NCBI RefSeq assembly: GCF_013114625.1
Contig: NZ_VTXD01000011.1
Location: forward strand, 28,812 to 92,811
Reading direction: 5' to 3'
Source of the DNA: Vibrio sp. 99-70-13A1
GTDB taxonomy: Bacteria > Pseudomonadota > Gammaproteobacteria > Enterobacterales > Vibrionaceae
DNA: 64,000 bases
Below, piece by piece: positions 9,235 to 18,451 of this stretch (position 1 is its first letter; every line of letters begins with the position of its first letter). The position numbers were made by a program, and so were the translations under genes. The notes under the pieces were generated by a model. The model searched no databases. It worked only from the letters and a program-made list of their open reading frames with translations, and had not been told where the DNA came from.

Positions 9235-10110
9235 CCACGTTTTTTTGATGTGTTGAATACACCAAGATTTAGCGTCACCAATTTTATTGCGTCTCCAGGC
9301 GAGTACAATATCGATCCCATGTGGCTCTGTACCCGCAATTTGTTTCAATTGACCAGATTCAATTAATGGTTTCGCTATCACTATTGGCAATGTACCAATA
9401 CCTAACCCTGCAGTTAGCGCCTCTACCTTATATTTAATGCTCGTTACGGTTAATCTAGGTTGTTTTTCTAAAATGTTTACACTTAATGCGGGTTGCTCCC
9501 TTGCTGTATCAGCAATTGCTATAACCCTGTAACTTTCTCTGGCGGCTTGATCAAACTCACCAGATCTATTATGAACATAGTGGTCACTAGCCGCTACCCA
9601 TATTAAATCGATATGACCAATTGTGTCACTTTTAACATCATTCGGTATGGTTTCAGGTTTAGGGCAAACAAGAAGATCAGCCCTGCCCTCTGCTAGTGAT
9701 TCCCAACAGCCTGCTAGTATTTCTTCCTGTAAACGTACACGTGTTTTACTCACCTTACCCAATTCATCGACAAGAGAGAAAAAATTATCGATTGGAATTA
9801 ACCCGTCAAAGGCAATGGTGATATCCAGTTCCCAACCGTTCGCTAATACAGTCGCGTCATTTACCAACTGTTGAGTCGCACTCAAGATAACTCGACCTTG
9901 CTCTAAGATAAGCTTTCCAGCCTCGGTAAAGTTCGCTTTATGCCCTGAACGATCAAAGATCATGATGTCTAAATCTTGCTCTAACTTTTGAATTTGATAG
10001 CTCAATGAAGAAGGTGCGCGATCAAGCTCATTAGCTGCTGCTGCAAAGCTACCTCTCCGATCTATAGCGTCTAAAATGTGTAAGGCTTCTAATGTAATAG
10101 GACTTTGCAT
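9223..10110 (-). CDS. LysR-family transcriptional regulator
   Basis: The 295-residue protein has an N-terminal winged helix-turn-helix (about 5-65: FAAAANELDRAPSSLSYQIQKLEQDL) and a LysR effector-binding domain (about 90-290) with TAGLGIGTLP near the end. The target is unknown. It is divergent from the haem receptor gene (228-bp gap) and convergent with patZ, overlapping its last codons. LysR proteins often control the divergent neighbour, but Fur-type control is more usual for a haem receptor, so I do not assign a target. A CRP-like site lies 22-37 bp upstream of the start. Confidence 0.88.
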   Translation of the reverse strand: MQSPITLEALHILDAIDRRGSFAAAANELDRAPSSLSYQIQKLEQDLDIMIFDRSGHKANFTEAGKLILEQGRVILSATQQLVNDATVLANGWELDITIAFDGLIPIDNFFSLVDELGKVSKTRVRLQEEILAGCWESLAEGRADLLVCPKPETIPNDVKSDTIGHIDLIWVAASDHYVHNRSGEFDQAARESYRVIAIADTAREQPALSVNILEKQPRLTVTSIKYKVEALTAGLGIGTLPIVIAKPLIESGQLKQIAGTEPHGIDIVLAWRRNKIGDAKSWCIQHIKKTWSLV

Positions 10111-10131
10111 CTTTTCTCCAGTACGATATAT

Positions 10132-10147
10132 CGTGACTTAAATCACA
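10132..10147 (-). promoter_or_regulatory. CRP-like site upstream of the LysR gene
   Basis: CGTGA-CTTAAA-TCACA matches TGTGA-N6-TCACA at 9 of 10 fixed positions. It lies 22-37 bp before the lysR start codon. No binding is shown; this is a pattern match. Confidence 0.5.
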
Positions 10148-10261
10148 TTACTGCCAAATGTAATTCAAAGCGAACGAATTTATTTTACCTTAATAAACAA
10201 TAAATTAAATACATTTCAGGCTAAATAACTGTGTAACTTATTAATAAAGTTAAATGCAAAC

Positions 10262-10280
10262 AATAGTAATTATCATTTAG
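10262..10280 (+). promoter_or_regulatory. Fur-box-like sequence upstream of the haem receptor
   Basis: The 19-mer AATAGTAATTATCATTTAG agrees with the GATAATGATwATCATTATC consensus at about 13 of 19 positions, including the central ATCATT. It sits about 60 bp before the receptor start, where a repressor would cover the promoter. This agrees with iron control of haem uptake but is a motif match only. Confidence 0.55.
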
Positions 10281-10338
10281 ATCTAATATTATTCGACCAG
10301 CTCAAAATAATAGACTACGGAACTAAGGTAATTATTAG

Positions 10339-12486
10339 ATGTATAAGCACACCCTACTCTCAGCTTCAATTGTATTAGCTCTCACGACAACTTCTGTTCA
10401 AGCTGAAGATTATGCCCTATTTGATGAAGTTGTAGTATCTTCAACTCGAACAAATCAGACGATTCAAAATACTGCCGCATCTGTCACTGTGATCAATGAC
10501 CAAGCTATTCAAGAAAGCATGGCTAAAGATGTTAACGAAATTTTTGAATACACTCCTGGCGTAACAATGAACTCAAGCTCACGTCAAGGTGCACAAACTA
10601 TCAACATTCGTGGAATGGAAGGTAAGCGTGTAAAGATTCTTGTTGATGGTTCATCACAGCCAGGTTCATTTGATGGTGGTCCATATAGCTTCATTAATTC
10701 AAGTGGCATCTCAATTGACCCTGACATGCTTAAGAGCGTAGAGATTATAAAAGGTGCTGCATCAAGCTTGCATGGTAGTGATGCCATTGGTGGCGTTGTT
10801 GCATTTGAAACAAAAGATCCCGCCGACTTCCTTAAAGGCGGCAAAGATATTGGTGGGCAGGTCAAATTATCTTACTCTTCTGAAGATAAATCCTTTAGCG
10901 AACATGTAGCTCTAGCGAACCGTTTTGGCGATCTCGAAACTCTAGTCGCTTATACACGCCGTGATGGTGAAGAAACGCAAAACTTCAGAAACCCTAACGA
11001 TCTAGAAAACTATGGTCTGGAAGGACAAGATACATCAGCTGATAACTTATTAGTAAAGTTGCAATACCAATTAAACGATGATCATCGAATTGAGTTTTTA
11101 GCTGAACTGATTAAAGACACTTCTGATTCCGATATTCATCATTCTAGCTACACGACTTATACAGGTGAAGATGATACCGAGCAGAATAGATTCGCGATTA
11201 AACACATTTGGTTTGCCGACGCTGCAATAGCCGACACGATTACGAGTAAAGTGTCTTACATCACTAAAGAAGAAAACGGTGTAACGAATCGCTTTAAACC
11301 TGCAGGTCCAGGTATGCCACCTTGGGTTCCTGCAAATAACGACAATATGCAAACTAAAAACTATGTGTATACCGAAGACAAACTTGAAATTGAAAGTCAG
11401 TTAGATAAAGAAATTGATAACCACTATCTTGTTTATGGCGTTACGTACACTAAGAGCGATATCAGTAATACCAACATGGAATACAATTCTGACCCGGCAA
11501 CAGACGATAAATTGTATGTCTATACACCTGATGCTAAAGAGCAGAAATTTGGTTTGTTCTTACAAGATGAAATCAGTTTAAACAATGACAGACTAGTATT
11601 AACTCCAGGTGTTCGCTTTGACCATTTCGAGACAGACCCTGGTAACAATACAGGTGATGAACTTACTAAGTTCTCAGACTCAGCTGTAACCGGTCGTTTA
11701 GGTTCTACGTATAAAGTAACTGAAACAGGAACTGTTTTTGGTCAAATAAGCCAAGGTTTCCGAGCCCCGTCTTTCGATGAACTGTACTACACCTACGACA
11801 ACCCAGCTCATGGCTATGTTAACGATCCAAACCCTGATCTTAAGTCTGAAAAGAGTATTTCTTACGAGCTAGGTTACCGACATAACACTGGTGCTTCATC
11901 TACAGAAGTTGCAGCTTACTACAGCGATTATGATGATTTCATCGAGACTGTAGTAACGAAAAAAGTCGGCGGAACAACGCATTACTCTAATGTAAACTTA
12001 GACTCAGCAACAATTAAAGGCATCGAGTTTTCAAATACTTTGATGTGGGATGTGTTAGTTGGTGCGCCTGAAGGTATCTCAACTCATTTTGTTGCTGCTT
12101 ATACGGAAGGTGAAGATGGGAATGGCTATGCGCTAAATAGTGTTAATCCATTGAATGCTGTTCTTGGTTTAAACTTTGATGCACCAAGCTCTAAATGGGG
12201 AACAAGCTTTAAGGTTAATTACACGGCCAGCAAGTCAGGTTCAGACATCAACAACGATGATGATAATGGCGGTAACACAGGACAAGCTGAGCTTCCAAGT
12301 GCAACGGTTCTTGATTGGACGGCATATTACAAACCAGTCGATAACTTAACAATCCGTGGTGGTATTTTTAACCTAACGGACAAAGAATACTATCGTTGGA
12401 ATGATATCCGTGGCGATGATGCACTTTATAAAGAAAACACTCAAGCAGAGCGTAACTACGGTATCTCCGCTAACTATCAATTCTAA
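10339..12486 (+). CDS. hutA: TonB-dependent haem/haemoglobin receptor (HutA-like)
   Basis: The 715-residue outer-membrane receptor has a 22-residue signal peptide and a probable TonB-box segment (DEVVVSSTRT). A plug domain follows (about 40-160; NIRGMEGKRVKILVDG, IEIIKGAASSLHGSDAIGG), then a 22-strand barrel ending in the C-terminal aromatic (NYQF). The haem-receptor FRAP box (474-477, FRAPSFDELYY) and the NPDL version of the NPNL box (498-501) are present. It should import haem or haem from haemoproteins using TonB-ExbBD, none of which are in the window. A Fur-like box precedes it and a weak terminator follows it. Substrate choice between haem and haemoglobin is open. Confidence 0.85.
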   Translation: MYKHTLLSASIVLALTTTSVQAEDYALFDEVVVSSTRTNQTIQNTAASVTVINDQAIQESMAKDVNEIFEYTPGVTMNSSSRQGAQTINIRGMEGKRVKILVDGSSQPGSFDGGPYSFINSSGISIDPDMLKSVEIIKGAASSLHGSDAIGGVVAFETKDPADFLKGGKDIGGQVKLSYSSEDKSFSEHVALANRFGDLETLVAYTRRDGEETQNFRNPNDLENYGLEGQDTSADNLLVKLQYQLNDDHRIEFLAELIKDTSDSDIHHSSYTTYTGEDDTEQNRFAIKHIWFADAAIADTITSKVSYITKEENGVTNRFKPAGPGMPPWVPANNDNMQTKNYVYTEDKLEIESQLDKEIDNHYLVYGVTYTKSDISNTNMEYNSDPATDDKLYVYTPDAKEQKFGLFLQDEISLNNDRLVLTPGVRFDHFETDPGNNTGDELTKFSDSAVTGRLGSTYKVTETGTVFGQISQGFRAPSFDELYYTYDNPAHGYVNDPNPDLKSEKSISYELGYRHNTGASSTEVAAYYSDYDDFIETVVTKKVGGTTHYSNVNLDSATIKGIEFSNTLMWDVLVGAPEGISTHFVAAYTEGEDGNGYALNSVNPLNAVLGLNFDAPSSKWGTSFKVNYTASKSGSDINNDDDNGGNTGQAELPSATVLDWTAYYKPVDNLTIRGGIFNLTDKEYYRWNDIRGDDALYKENTQAERNYGISANYQF

Positions 12487-12510
12487 GTTTTCTTAAATCA
12501 TAAACACAAA

Positions 12511-12537
12511 AAAGCCAGCATAAATGCTGGCTTTTAG
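12511..12537 (+). terminator. Terminator after the haem receptor gene
   Basis: A 10-bp stem AAAGCCAGCA / TGCTGGCTTT with a TAAA loop is followed by a short T-run. It lies 24 bp after the receptor stop codon. Confidence 0.8.
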
Positions 12538-12579
12538 CTATTTCACTAAAAAATGTATAAAAAAGGTATAAAAGTGAAA

Positions 12580-12654
12580 TTATTTGTCAGCCATCTCTTT
12601 CTTAACCATTACTGCAGAAGCAACGATGAAAGCAATAATAAGACCAAGTTCCAT
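12580..12654 (-). CDS. 24-residue hydrophobic membrane microprotein
   Basis: The frame codes 24 residues: MELGLIIAFIVASAVMV, a single membrane span, then a charged tail KKEMADK. ACGGAG lies 7 nt before the ATG, a good ribosome site. The shape (short, Met-Glu start, one span, basic tail inside) fits a conserved small Vibrionaceae family I recall as TIGR02808, but I cannot check this. It sits just after the haem receptor gene on the opposite strand, beyond the terminator. No function is known. Confidence 0.6.
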   Translation of the reverse strand: MELGLIIAFIVASAVMVKKEMADK

Positions 12655-12718
12655 TACAAACTCCGTAAAAAGGTAACATTTCGTAAATATATCGTGCGGA
12701 TAATAACATATTGAACGA

Positions 12719-12805
12719 TTAATGATACTTTTTAACCGCCACTTTATGTTTTTTACGACTTAGATCAATATTGGCTTTCCAAGCTGTCTTTTTGATAACT
12801 TTCAT
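12719..12805 (-). CDS. 28-residue basic small ORF
   Basis: The frame encodes a very basic peptide (11 Lys/Arg in 28, for example LSRKKHKVAVKKYH at the end) with a Trp-containing KKTAWKANID centre. Upstream ribosome binding is weak. It lies between the hydrophobic microprotein and the diguanylate-cyclase operon on the same strand. It could be a real small nucleic-acid-binding or ribosomal-like peptide, or a chance frame. Confidence 0.35.
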   Translation of the reverse strand: MKVIKKTAWKANIDLSRKKHKVAVKKYH

Positions 12806-12949
12806 AATTAACTATTCTAGGTTCGATAAAACTTCCCTGCAGACACAACATACTTAGTAGTTAGCCTCTTGGTGACTATCAATTCATATACGTAAACCAC
12901 GATATTTAGGTCTAAACCCAGAGAGGGGATCTATAAGTGTTTGATTTTA

Positions 12950-14914
12950 TTAAGAATAAACATAACAACCTTTACCCTGTTTCTTGGCTTCATACATTGC
13001 CTGATCTGCGGCTTTTAAAATGACATCTAAATCCCTTTCATCATTTTCAACCAAATTAATTCCAATACTTGCCCCTACTTTTAAAGAGCGTTTTCTGTAA
13101 ATTACTTCTTCAGTAATAATGCTTAATAGACGGTCCGCAAGAGCTGACATCATCGCTTTGTCAGTCTTTTTAATTATTAAGACAAATTCATCACCCGATA
13201 ATCGAGCAACTAAATCTCCTGATCTCACTTGAGACAATAAGCGACTCGCAACTTGTCTTAGCATTTCATCTCCAGCATCGTGACCATACGTATCATTGAC
13301 CTCCTTAAAACCATCTAAGTCTAGATAAAGTACGGCAAAATAATTTTCTGAATATTGGCTTGAAGAAACAACTTCATCTAACGTTTTATAGAGGTGAGAA
13401 CGGTTAGCAAGCCCTGTAAGTGCGTCGTGATGGGCGAGATGTTCAAGGCGTTCCATTTCTTTCACATTAGAAAGGTCTGATAAGGTCAACACCATATCAA
13501 ACTCACCACGTTGCTGATTTGAAACAATTCGGTTTATTTTGACAAACATTGGGATCAGTTTACCTGAACTGTGTTTTTCCCATACTTCACCCTGCCATTG
13601 TCCGAAGTTTTCTAATGAATCCGTAATTGTCGGCATCAAGGACGTAAACTGTTGCCAAGGAAGCACTTCAAACGGTGTTTTTCCTAGCAGTACATTAGCT
13701 TCATAACCAAGCAAACTCGTTACCGCGGGGTTTACCATCGTAATTTCATTTGAAGCGTTTAAAACAATCAATCCATCTTGGCTATTTTCAAACACTCCGG
13801 CTGCCAATTTTTGCCTATTCATTGCAGTTTCTATTTCAGTAACATCTTGAATAGCAAATAGCGTTTGACCTTGTTTGGAAAGTGCACGGCTACTAATGTG
13901 TAAAAGCTGTTTACTGCTAAACACATCGATCGATTCAATGAGTTGATCGTTGAGAACAAGATGTGAATCAATGGCTGACTGCAATAGATCAGCTTGTTTA
14001 GTCACTATAAGCTCTTTAATCGTCAAACATTCAAGATAAGCTGAAGTACAACGGAAAATTTCCATTGTTGCCGCATTTGCGTGAATGATTTCACCATGTT
14101 CATTAACTACGATAAGAGAGTGCTGAACGGTTTCAATGACTTCATTTGCAAACGACTTTTCTTGTTCGAGCTTATCTAAAGTAAAGTTTACTTGTTTCTC
14201 TCGCTGCCCAAGCCTTTCCAGCATCGTATTAAAAGCATGAACTAAATCACCAATCTCATCGTTACTGTTTAACGTGATTTTTTTCGTACGTTCTCGCCTT
14301 TCAACAAACGCTTGCATACCCTCATTCAAGTTAAATAAAGGCTCAATGATGAATCGTTGGATTATTTTATAAAGGATGGTTCCCAACAATAAGAGCAGTA
14401 TTAAGTAAATACCCGCTGTTTTGAGTGTAACTAGGAAAATATTTTGGAAACTTTGCTTGGATATGGTTACTCGTAACTGGGCAATAACCTCTTGTTCAAG
14501 AACCACAGGGACCAGTAGAAAAATATACTGTTCAGAAATTGAGAACTGCTTTTCGTTAATCTCATTTCGTTCTTGTTCATTTGGTACTGGCGGAATTCGA
14601 TCTTGCTGCTGATACATAGCAAAAAGCTGTGGTTCTGTATCAAATAGTTTCACACGTACAATGTCTCTGTCAGCACTAAAAGCTGACAAGATTTCATTTG
14701 CAGATTCTTTATCATCAAACAGAATGGCTGCTTGAAGATTGTAGGCAACACCTTTAGCTAACACCTTTACACGCTGGACTAGGTTATCTCTTTCGCGTTC
14801 ATAAGTGACAGTGTAATTTACCCACTGAATGGTAATGAAAGTAACACTGATAAAGATGATTATTGGTAAAAATAATTTATTTTTTATGGATAGGTTTTTT
14901 ATGGATGACAGCAT
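12950..14914 (-). CDS. Membrane diguanylate cyclase with HAMP, PAS and GGDEF domains
   Basis: The 654-residue protein should make c-di-GMP at the inner membrane. Order: membrane span about 14-30, periplasmic sensor about 32-160, second span about 166-188, HAMP to about 240, PAS about 255-365, PAS about 375-485, GGDEF about 490-650. The active motif is SGDEF (573-577), an accepted GGDEF variant, and RSGD (564-567) five residues before it is the product-inhibition I-site. The gene is the last of three overlapping genes: its ATG overlaps the stop of the YfiR-like gene (TAATG). The periplasmic domain of the related YfiN is held off by YfiR, so the same logic is likely here. Confidence 0.88.
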   Translation of the reverse strand: MLSSIKNLSIKNKLFLPIIIFISVTFITIQWVNYTVTYERERDNLVQRVKVLAKGVAYNLQAAILFDDKESANEILSAFSADRDIVRVKLFDTEPQLFAMYQQQDRIPPVPNEQERNEINEKQFSISEQYIFLLVPVVLEQEVIAQLRVTISKQSFQNIFLVTLKTAGIYLILLLLLGTILYKIIQRFIIEPLFNLNEGMQAFVERRERTKKITLNSNDEIGDLVHAFNTMLERLGQREKQVNFTLDKLEQEKSFANEVIETVQHSLIVVNEHGEIIHANAATMEIFRCTSAYLECLTIKELIVTKQADLLQSAIDSHLVLNDQLIESIDVFSSKQLLHISSRALSKQGQTLFAIQDVTEIETAMNRQKLAAGVFENSQDGLIVLNASNEITMVNPAVTSLLGYEANVLLGKTPFEVLPWQQFTSLMPTITDSLENFGQWQGEVWEKHSSGKLIPMFVKINRIVSNQQRGEFDMVLTLSDLSNVKEMERLEHLAHHDALTGLANRSHLYKTLDEVVSSSQYSENYFAVLYLDLDGFKEVNDTYGHDAGDEMLRQVASRLLSQVRSGDLVARLSGDEFVLIIKKTDKAMMSALADRLLSIITEEVIYRKRSLKVGASIGINLVENDERDLDVILKAADQAMYEAKKQGKGCYVYS

Positions 14915-15426
14915 TACTTGCCCTCCACTGTTGCGATGCGCAATAAATTTGAACCAATAGTATAATCCTCTAATTGAGCATTTTCTAAATTAATCTTTGG
15001 TTTGATCTGATTGCTCACAGTTTGCAATTCAATCACACCACCTTGCTGTGTAAAACCTTCGTTATCGCTAATGGTTACGTTCGGCGATGAAGCATACTTA
15101 GCATGCTCAAATTTTGATTTATACCCTGAAACGTATGTGACATGACAATCTGACCGCAGCCCAGATATCACTTTTATAGGCAGTGAGCGAATTACTTGCC
15201 CTTTGGTAATCGTACTAAGAACTTTCTTAACTCTATCATCACCAATGACACAAAAATTAAGCGACTTCATTTCAGCTTCATTAGTCCAACGAATAAAATT
15301 AGCCATTCTGAACACATAAACAGCCTTTACTTGGTGAGGTTTAAAGCTGGCTGCATACACTTTACACGAGCTAATAAGTGAAACAGTAAGCAAGGTTAAT
15401 ACAAGAAATACTCTCTTAAAATTCAT
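14914..15426 (-). CDS. YfiR-like periplasmic protein (DUF4154)
   Basis: The 170-residue protein is exported (signal MNFKRVFLVLTLLTVSLISS up to about residue 25). The mature part starts KPHQVKAVYVFRMANFIRWT, the typical YfiR/DUF4154 opening. It has CVIGDD near 57, a long middle with two Cys, and the ending LRIATVEG. In Pseudomonas, YfiR binds the periplasmic domain of the cyclase YfiN and represses it; redox or envelope stress relieves this. The gene overlaps the receptor gene before it by 11 bp and the cyclase after it by 1 bp, so production is probably coupled. Confidence 0.85.
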   Translation of the reverse strand: MNFKRVFLVLTLLTVSLISSCKVYAASFKPHQVKAVYVFRMANFIRWTNEAEMKSLNFCVIGDDRVKKVLSTITKGQVIRSLPIKVISGLRSDCHVTYVSGYKSKFEHAKYASSPNVTISDNEGFTQQGGVIELQTVSNQIKPKINLENAQLEDYTIGSNLLRIATVEGK

Positions 15427-17491
15427 GAGATATCCTTACATAAACGGACTCTTGATTCGCTTCTTTATAGGTTGCGTAGTCGGCTTGGTAACCACTTTTC
15501 TTACCAATATTTTCAATGACCACTTCGAACAATGGGGCTTTACTCGACTTCTGCCACCCTAACCTTGCGTCAAATGACAATTCGTGTGGGTAAGACTGCC
15601 AATCTATTGTTTCGTTAGTGTAAGTGACATAATGATCAGGGTAATTAACGTTCATATACTTACCGAGCACATCAAACTGCAACCCTTCAAAGACATTCCA
15701 TAAGATCTGAACCGTCGCCAAATGTTCACTGTCTATATCATGCGTTGATTCAGAGTACGGACTAGATTCAGGATCATCTCCCTTATGCTCACCTTCCACA
15801 GATAAATAGGAATAACTAAAGTAGCTTGTTAAGTTATCTGTGAGCTTATAAGTGGCACCAACTTCAACGCCATAAGTTCTGGCTTTGTAGTCATCAGTTA
15901 AAACACCATTAATAACATGTGGAGCCTGGCTGTTTGAGCTCTGTAAGCTATGTTGACGAACATTACCGTGAATACTGTAAAAAGCCGTACTATCTACTTC
16001 TAACCGTTCGCCATTAAAGAAACGGTAACCGATTTCAGTAGTGATAACATTTTCATTATCTAGTTCGCTGTTTAATCCGTAGTAAGCGATGTAATCAACA
16101 TACCCTTGGTTTTCATCATAATAATATGAGTTTTGGAAGTAAGCCGAGTTTGAATCCATATACGAGGGTGCTACAACTGCGCGGCTCACACCACTCCATA
16201 AAGAATGCTTTTCATCTAACTTATATAATATGCGTAATTGTGGTGACAGTTCGGTCGTTGAGTTTTGAGTAAAGTGTTCAAGTTTGACTCCCATTACCGT
16301 CGATAGACGCTCATTCCATGAGATTTGAGATTGAACAAATACATTAGTAATAAAATCATTAGCCGTTTCTATATCATAGGCTCGTCGATAATAATCAACA
16401 TTGTAAAAATCAATATCATCAATTTGGCTAGATGAGAAATCCAGGTGCATGTAACGAATGCCGCCACCTAATGTGAATTGGTGGCTATCTGACAATTGTG
16501 TAATGAGTGTAGAATCAAAATCAACCGTAGAGTAACTTCCAGGCGCGTCCAAGGCATTATCATCATTGTATTGTCCCCAAATTGAATAGGACAAGACAGA
16601 TTCAGGATTGAGGTCTAAGTGATCGTTAAATTGGGCATAAATGGATTGGCTTTCATTTTCAAAATCCTTTGCAGAATAATCGTACCAACCTTGATCGTCA
16701 TAGTAATAGGTATATGAAGTTGTTTGGTACGAGCTTTTTTCTCCGCCCAGTCTTAAAGACCAGTTTTTATCTGAATTGGTTGGCTCGAACACCATTCCAG
16801 CAGATTGCGCTTTCCAAATTTCATTGCCTGTATCATTGGGTTTGTATGAAGGTTCTTCTTTGTATTTATAGAAAGCACGCCCAAAAAGGTGCTCGTTAAA
16901 CTTTAAACCCTGCCTAACGCTGAGTTCATAATTATCGTCAGCAGACGCAACTGCAGACACATAAGTTCCTTGCGTGTCTTCTGACGATTTAGTAATGATA
17001 TTCACCACACCATTTGCTGCGTTTCCACCCCAAACAGTACCACCAGGTCCTTTTAATATTTCGATTCTTTCAATATCAGCCAGAATATAGTCAACATCAG
17101 TCCAATACGTTCCGCCATAAACAGGGCTAAACAAACTGCGACCATCAATCATCACTAGCATTTTGTTATACAAGCCATCATGAAAACCACGAGTAGAAAC
17201 AAACCATGACGTTTCATTAAACTTTGTCACTTTCAAACCAGGTACGAGCACCAGAGCTTCTGCAATTGTTTTTGCACCGCTTCTTTGAATTCGCTCGTTA
17301 GATAAAACATAAACAGAAGATGGAATGTCCGACAGCTTTTGTTTTGCCTTGGAAGCTGTTTCCATTTCTACGTCTAACATAGATAGCTCTTCAAGACTCA
17401 TCGACATTAAATGTTCAAGTGAGTTCTCCTGAGAATAGAGAGAAAATGAAGGCAATAGTGCTAGAGCAGCGTATATAGATGAATGTTTCAT
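15416..17491 (-). CDS. TonB-dependent receptor heading a YfiR/diguanylate cyclase operon
   Basis: The 691-residue outer-membrane protein starts at ATG 17491: AGG lies 8 nt upstream and the signal peptide (MKHSSIYAALALLPSFSLYSQ) begins there, while the longer frame from 17518 adds nine unlikely residues. Residues about 25-50 (LEHLMSMSLEELSMLDVEM) form the short helical region common in receptors of such signalling operons. The plug follows (STRGFHDGLYNKMLVMIDG, IEILKGPGGTVWGGNAANG), then a Tyr-rich barrel ending in HEF. The ligand is unknown. No Fur box is evident upstream, which argues against a plain iron receptor. It takes the place of the outer-membrane YfiB of classical yfiBNR. Confidence 0.82.
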   Translation of the reverse strand: MKHSSIYAALALLPSFSLYSQENSLEHLMSMSLEELSMLDVEMETASKAKQKLSDIPSSVYVLSNERIQRSGAKTIAEALVLVPGLKVTKFNETSWFVSTRGFHDGLYNKMLVMIDGRSLFSPVYGGTYWTDVDYILADIERIEILKGPGGTVWGGNAANGVVNIITKSSEDTQGTYVSAVASADDNYELSVRQGLKFNEHLFGRAFYKYKEEPSYKPNDTGNEIWKAQSAGMVFEPTNSDKNWSLRLGGEKSSYQTTSYTYYYDDQGWYDYSAKDFENESQSIYAQFNDHLDLNPESVLSYSIWGQYNDDNALDAPGSYSTVDFDSTLITQLSDSHQFTLGGGIRYMHLDFSSSQIDDIDFYNVDYYRRAYDIETANDFITNVFVQSQISWNERLSTVMGVKLEHFTQNSTTELSPQLRILYKLDEKHSLWSGVSRAVVAPSYMDSNSAYFQNSYYYDENQGYVDYIAYYGLNSELDNENVITTEIGYRFFNGERLEVDSTAFYSIHGNVRQHSLQSSNSQAPHVINGVLTDDYKARTYGVEVGATYKLTDNLTSYFSYSYLSVEGEHKGDDPESSPYSESTHDIDSEHLATVQILWNVFEGLQFDVLGKYMNVNYPDHYVTYTNETIDWQSYPHELSFDARLGWQKSSKAPLFEVVIENIGKKSGYQADYATYKEANQESVYVRISHEF

Positions 17492-17658
17492 TGTATAACC
17501 TGAGGTGAAGATAGGCATTTATCCTTGGTTTGCTGGTGACTATATACAGAAAGGCATTCTGGTAAAATTAGAAGTCGAAAAGTTTGAATTGGCTCACTGT
17601 TTCATACTGCTAATTGCTAGAATGTCTTAATAAAGTAAAAATAATGGATTGAGAACAA

Positions 17659-18411
17659 GTGACAACAAAGATATTACTTAATTGTGACATGGGAGAGAGT
17701 TTCGGACATTGGAAAATGGGAGATGACGAGCTTGTCATGGAGTGGGTTGACATGGCGAATATTGCTTGTGGTTTCCATGCTTCTGATCCTCATGTAATGT
17801 CTCGAACGATAAAACTGGCGCAGCACTACAATACTCAAATAGGGGCTCACCCAGGTTATCAAGATCTTATCGGCTTTGGTCGACGCTCCATTGCCCATAC
17901 TCCAACGGAAATATCTGAATTAATTTCATATCAAGTCGGCGCTCTAGAAGCGTTGTGCCGTTACCATGGCACGTCAATAAAGTATGTGAAACCTCATGGT
18001 GCATTATATAACGACATGATGGATGATTTAGAAGTGTTTGATGCCATTGCTGATGCTGTGTCTGACTTTCAAGTCCCTCTCATGATTCTTTCTTCTTTAG
18101 ATAATCAAAACTATCTAGATATCGCTGACAAGCATGATTTACCTTTGTTATTTGAAGCTTTTGCTGATCGGGCATATACCAATAATGGTCGACTCGCATC
18201 TCGAAACCTGCCTAATGCTGTCCACAACCACAGTGATGATATCTATAATCAAGTCATGCAGCTAATCAATTATGGCAGTGTCACAACAATAGATAAAGAG
18301 CGCCTTCATTTAGAAGCCGATACGATTTGTGTTCATGGTGATAACCCTCAATCAATAGCATTAATAAAGAAAATCAGCCAAGAATTACATTCCGGTTCAA
18401 TCAATCGATAG
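17659..18411 (+). CDS. pxpA: 5-oxoprolinase subunit A (LamB/YcsF family)
   Basis: The 250-residue cytosolic protein starts with GTG. The opening KILLNCDMGESFGHWKMGDD and then NIACGFHASDP and IGAHPGYQDLIGFGRR are diagnostic of LamB/YcsF. KYVKPHGALYND and ADTICVHGDNPQS follow. With PxpB and PxpC it hydrolyses 5-oxoproline to glutamate using ATP, removing the cyclised by-product. Length is normal. It opens a three-gene operon; pxpB follows after about 40 bp. The upstream 167-bp gap is shared with the divergent receptor operon. Confidence 0.93.
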   Translation: MTTKILLNCDMGESFGHWKMGDDELVMEWVDMANIACGFHASDPHVMSRTIKLAQHYNTQIGAHPGYQDLIGFGRRSIAHTPTEISELISYQVGALEALCRYHGTSIKYVKPHGALYNDMMDDLEVFDAIADAVSDFQVPLMILSSLDNQNYLDIADKHDLPLLFEAFADRAYTNNGRLASRNLPNAVHNHSDDIYNQVMQLINYGSVTTIDKERLHLEADTICVHGDNPQSIALIKKISQELHSGSINR

Positions 18412-18451
18412 CTCAGTTCCCTACAACGCAATATCAAATTTGGTGAGTGAT

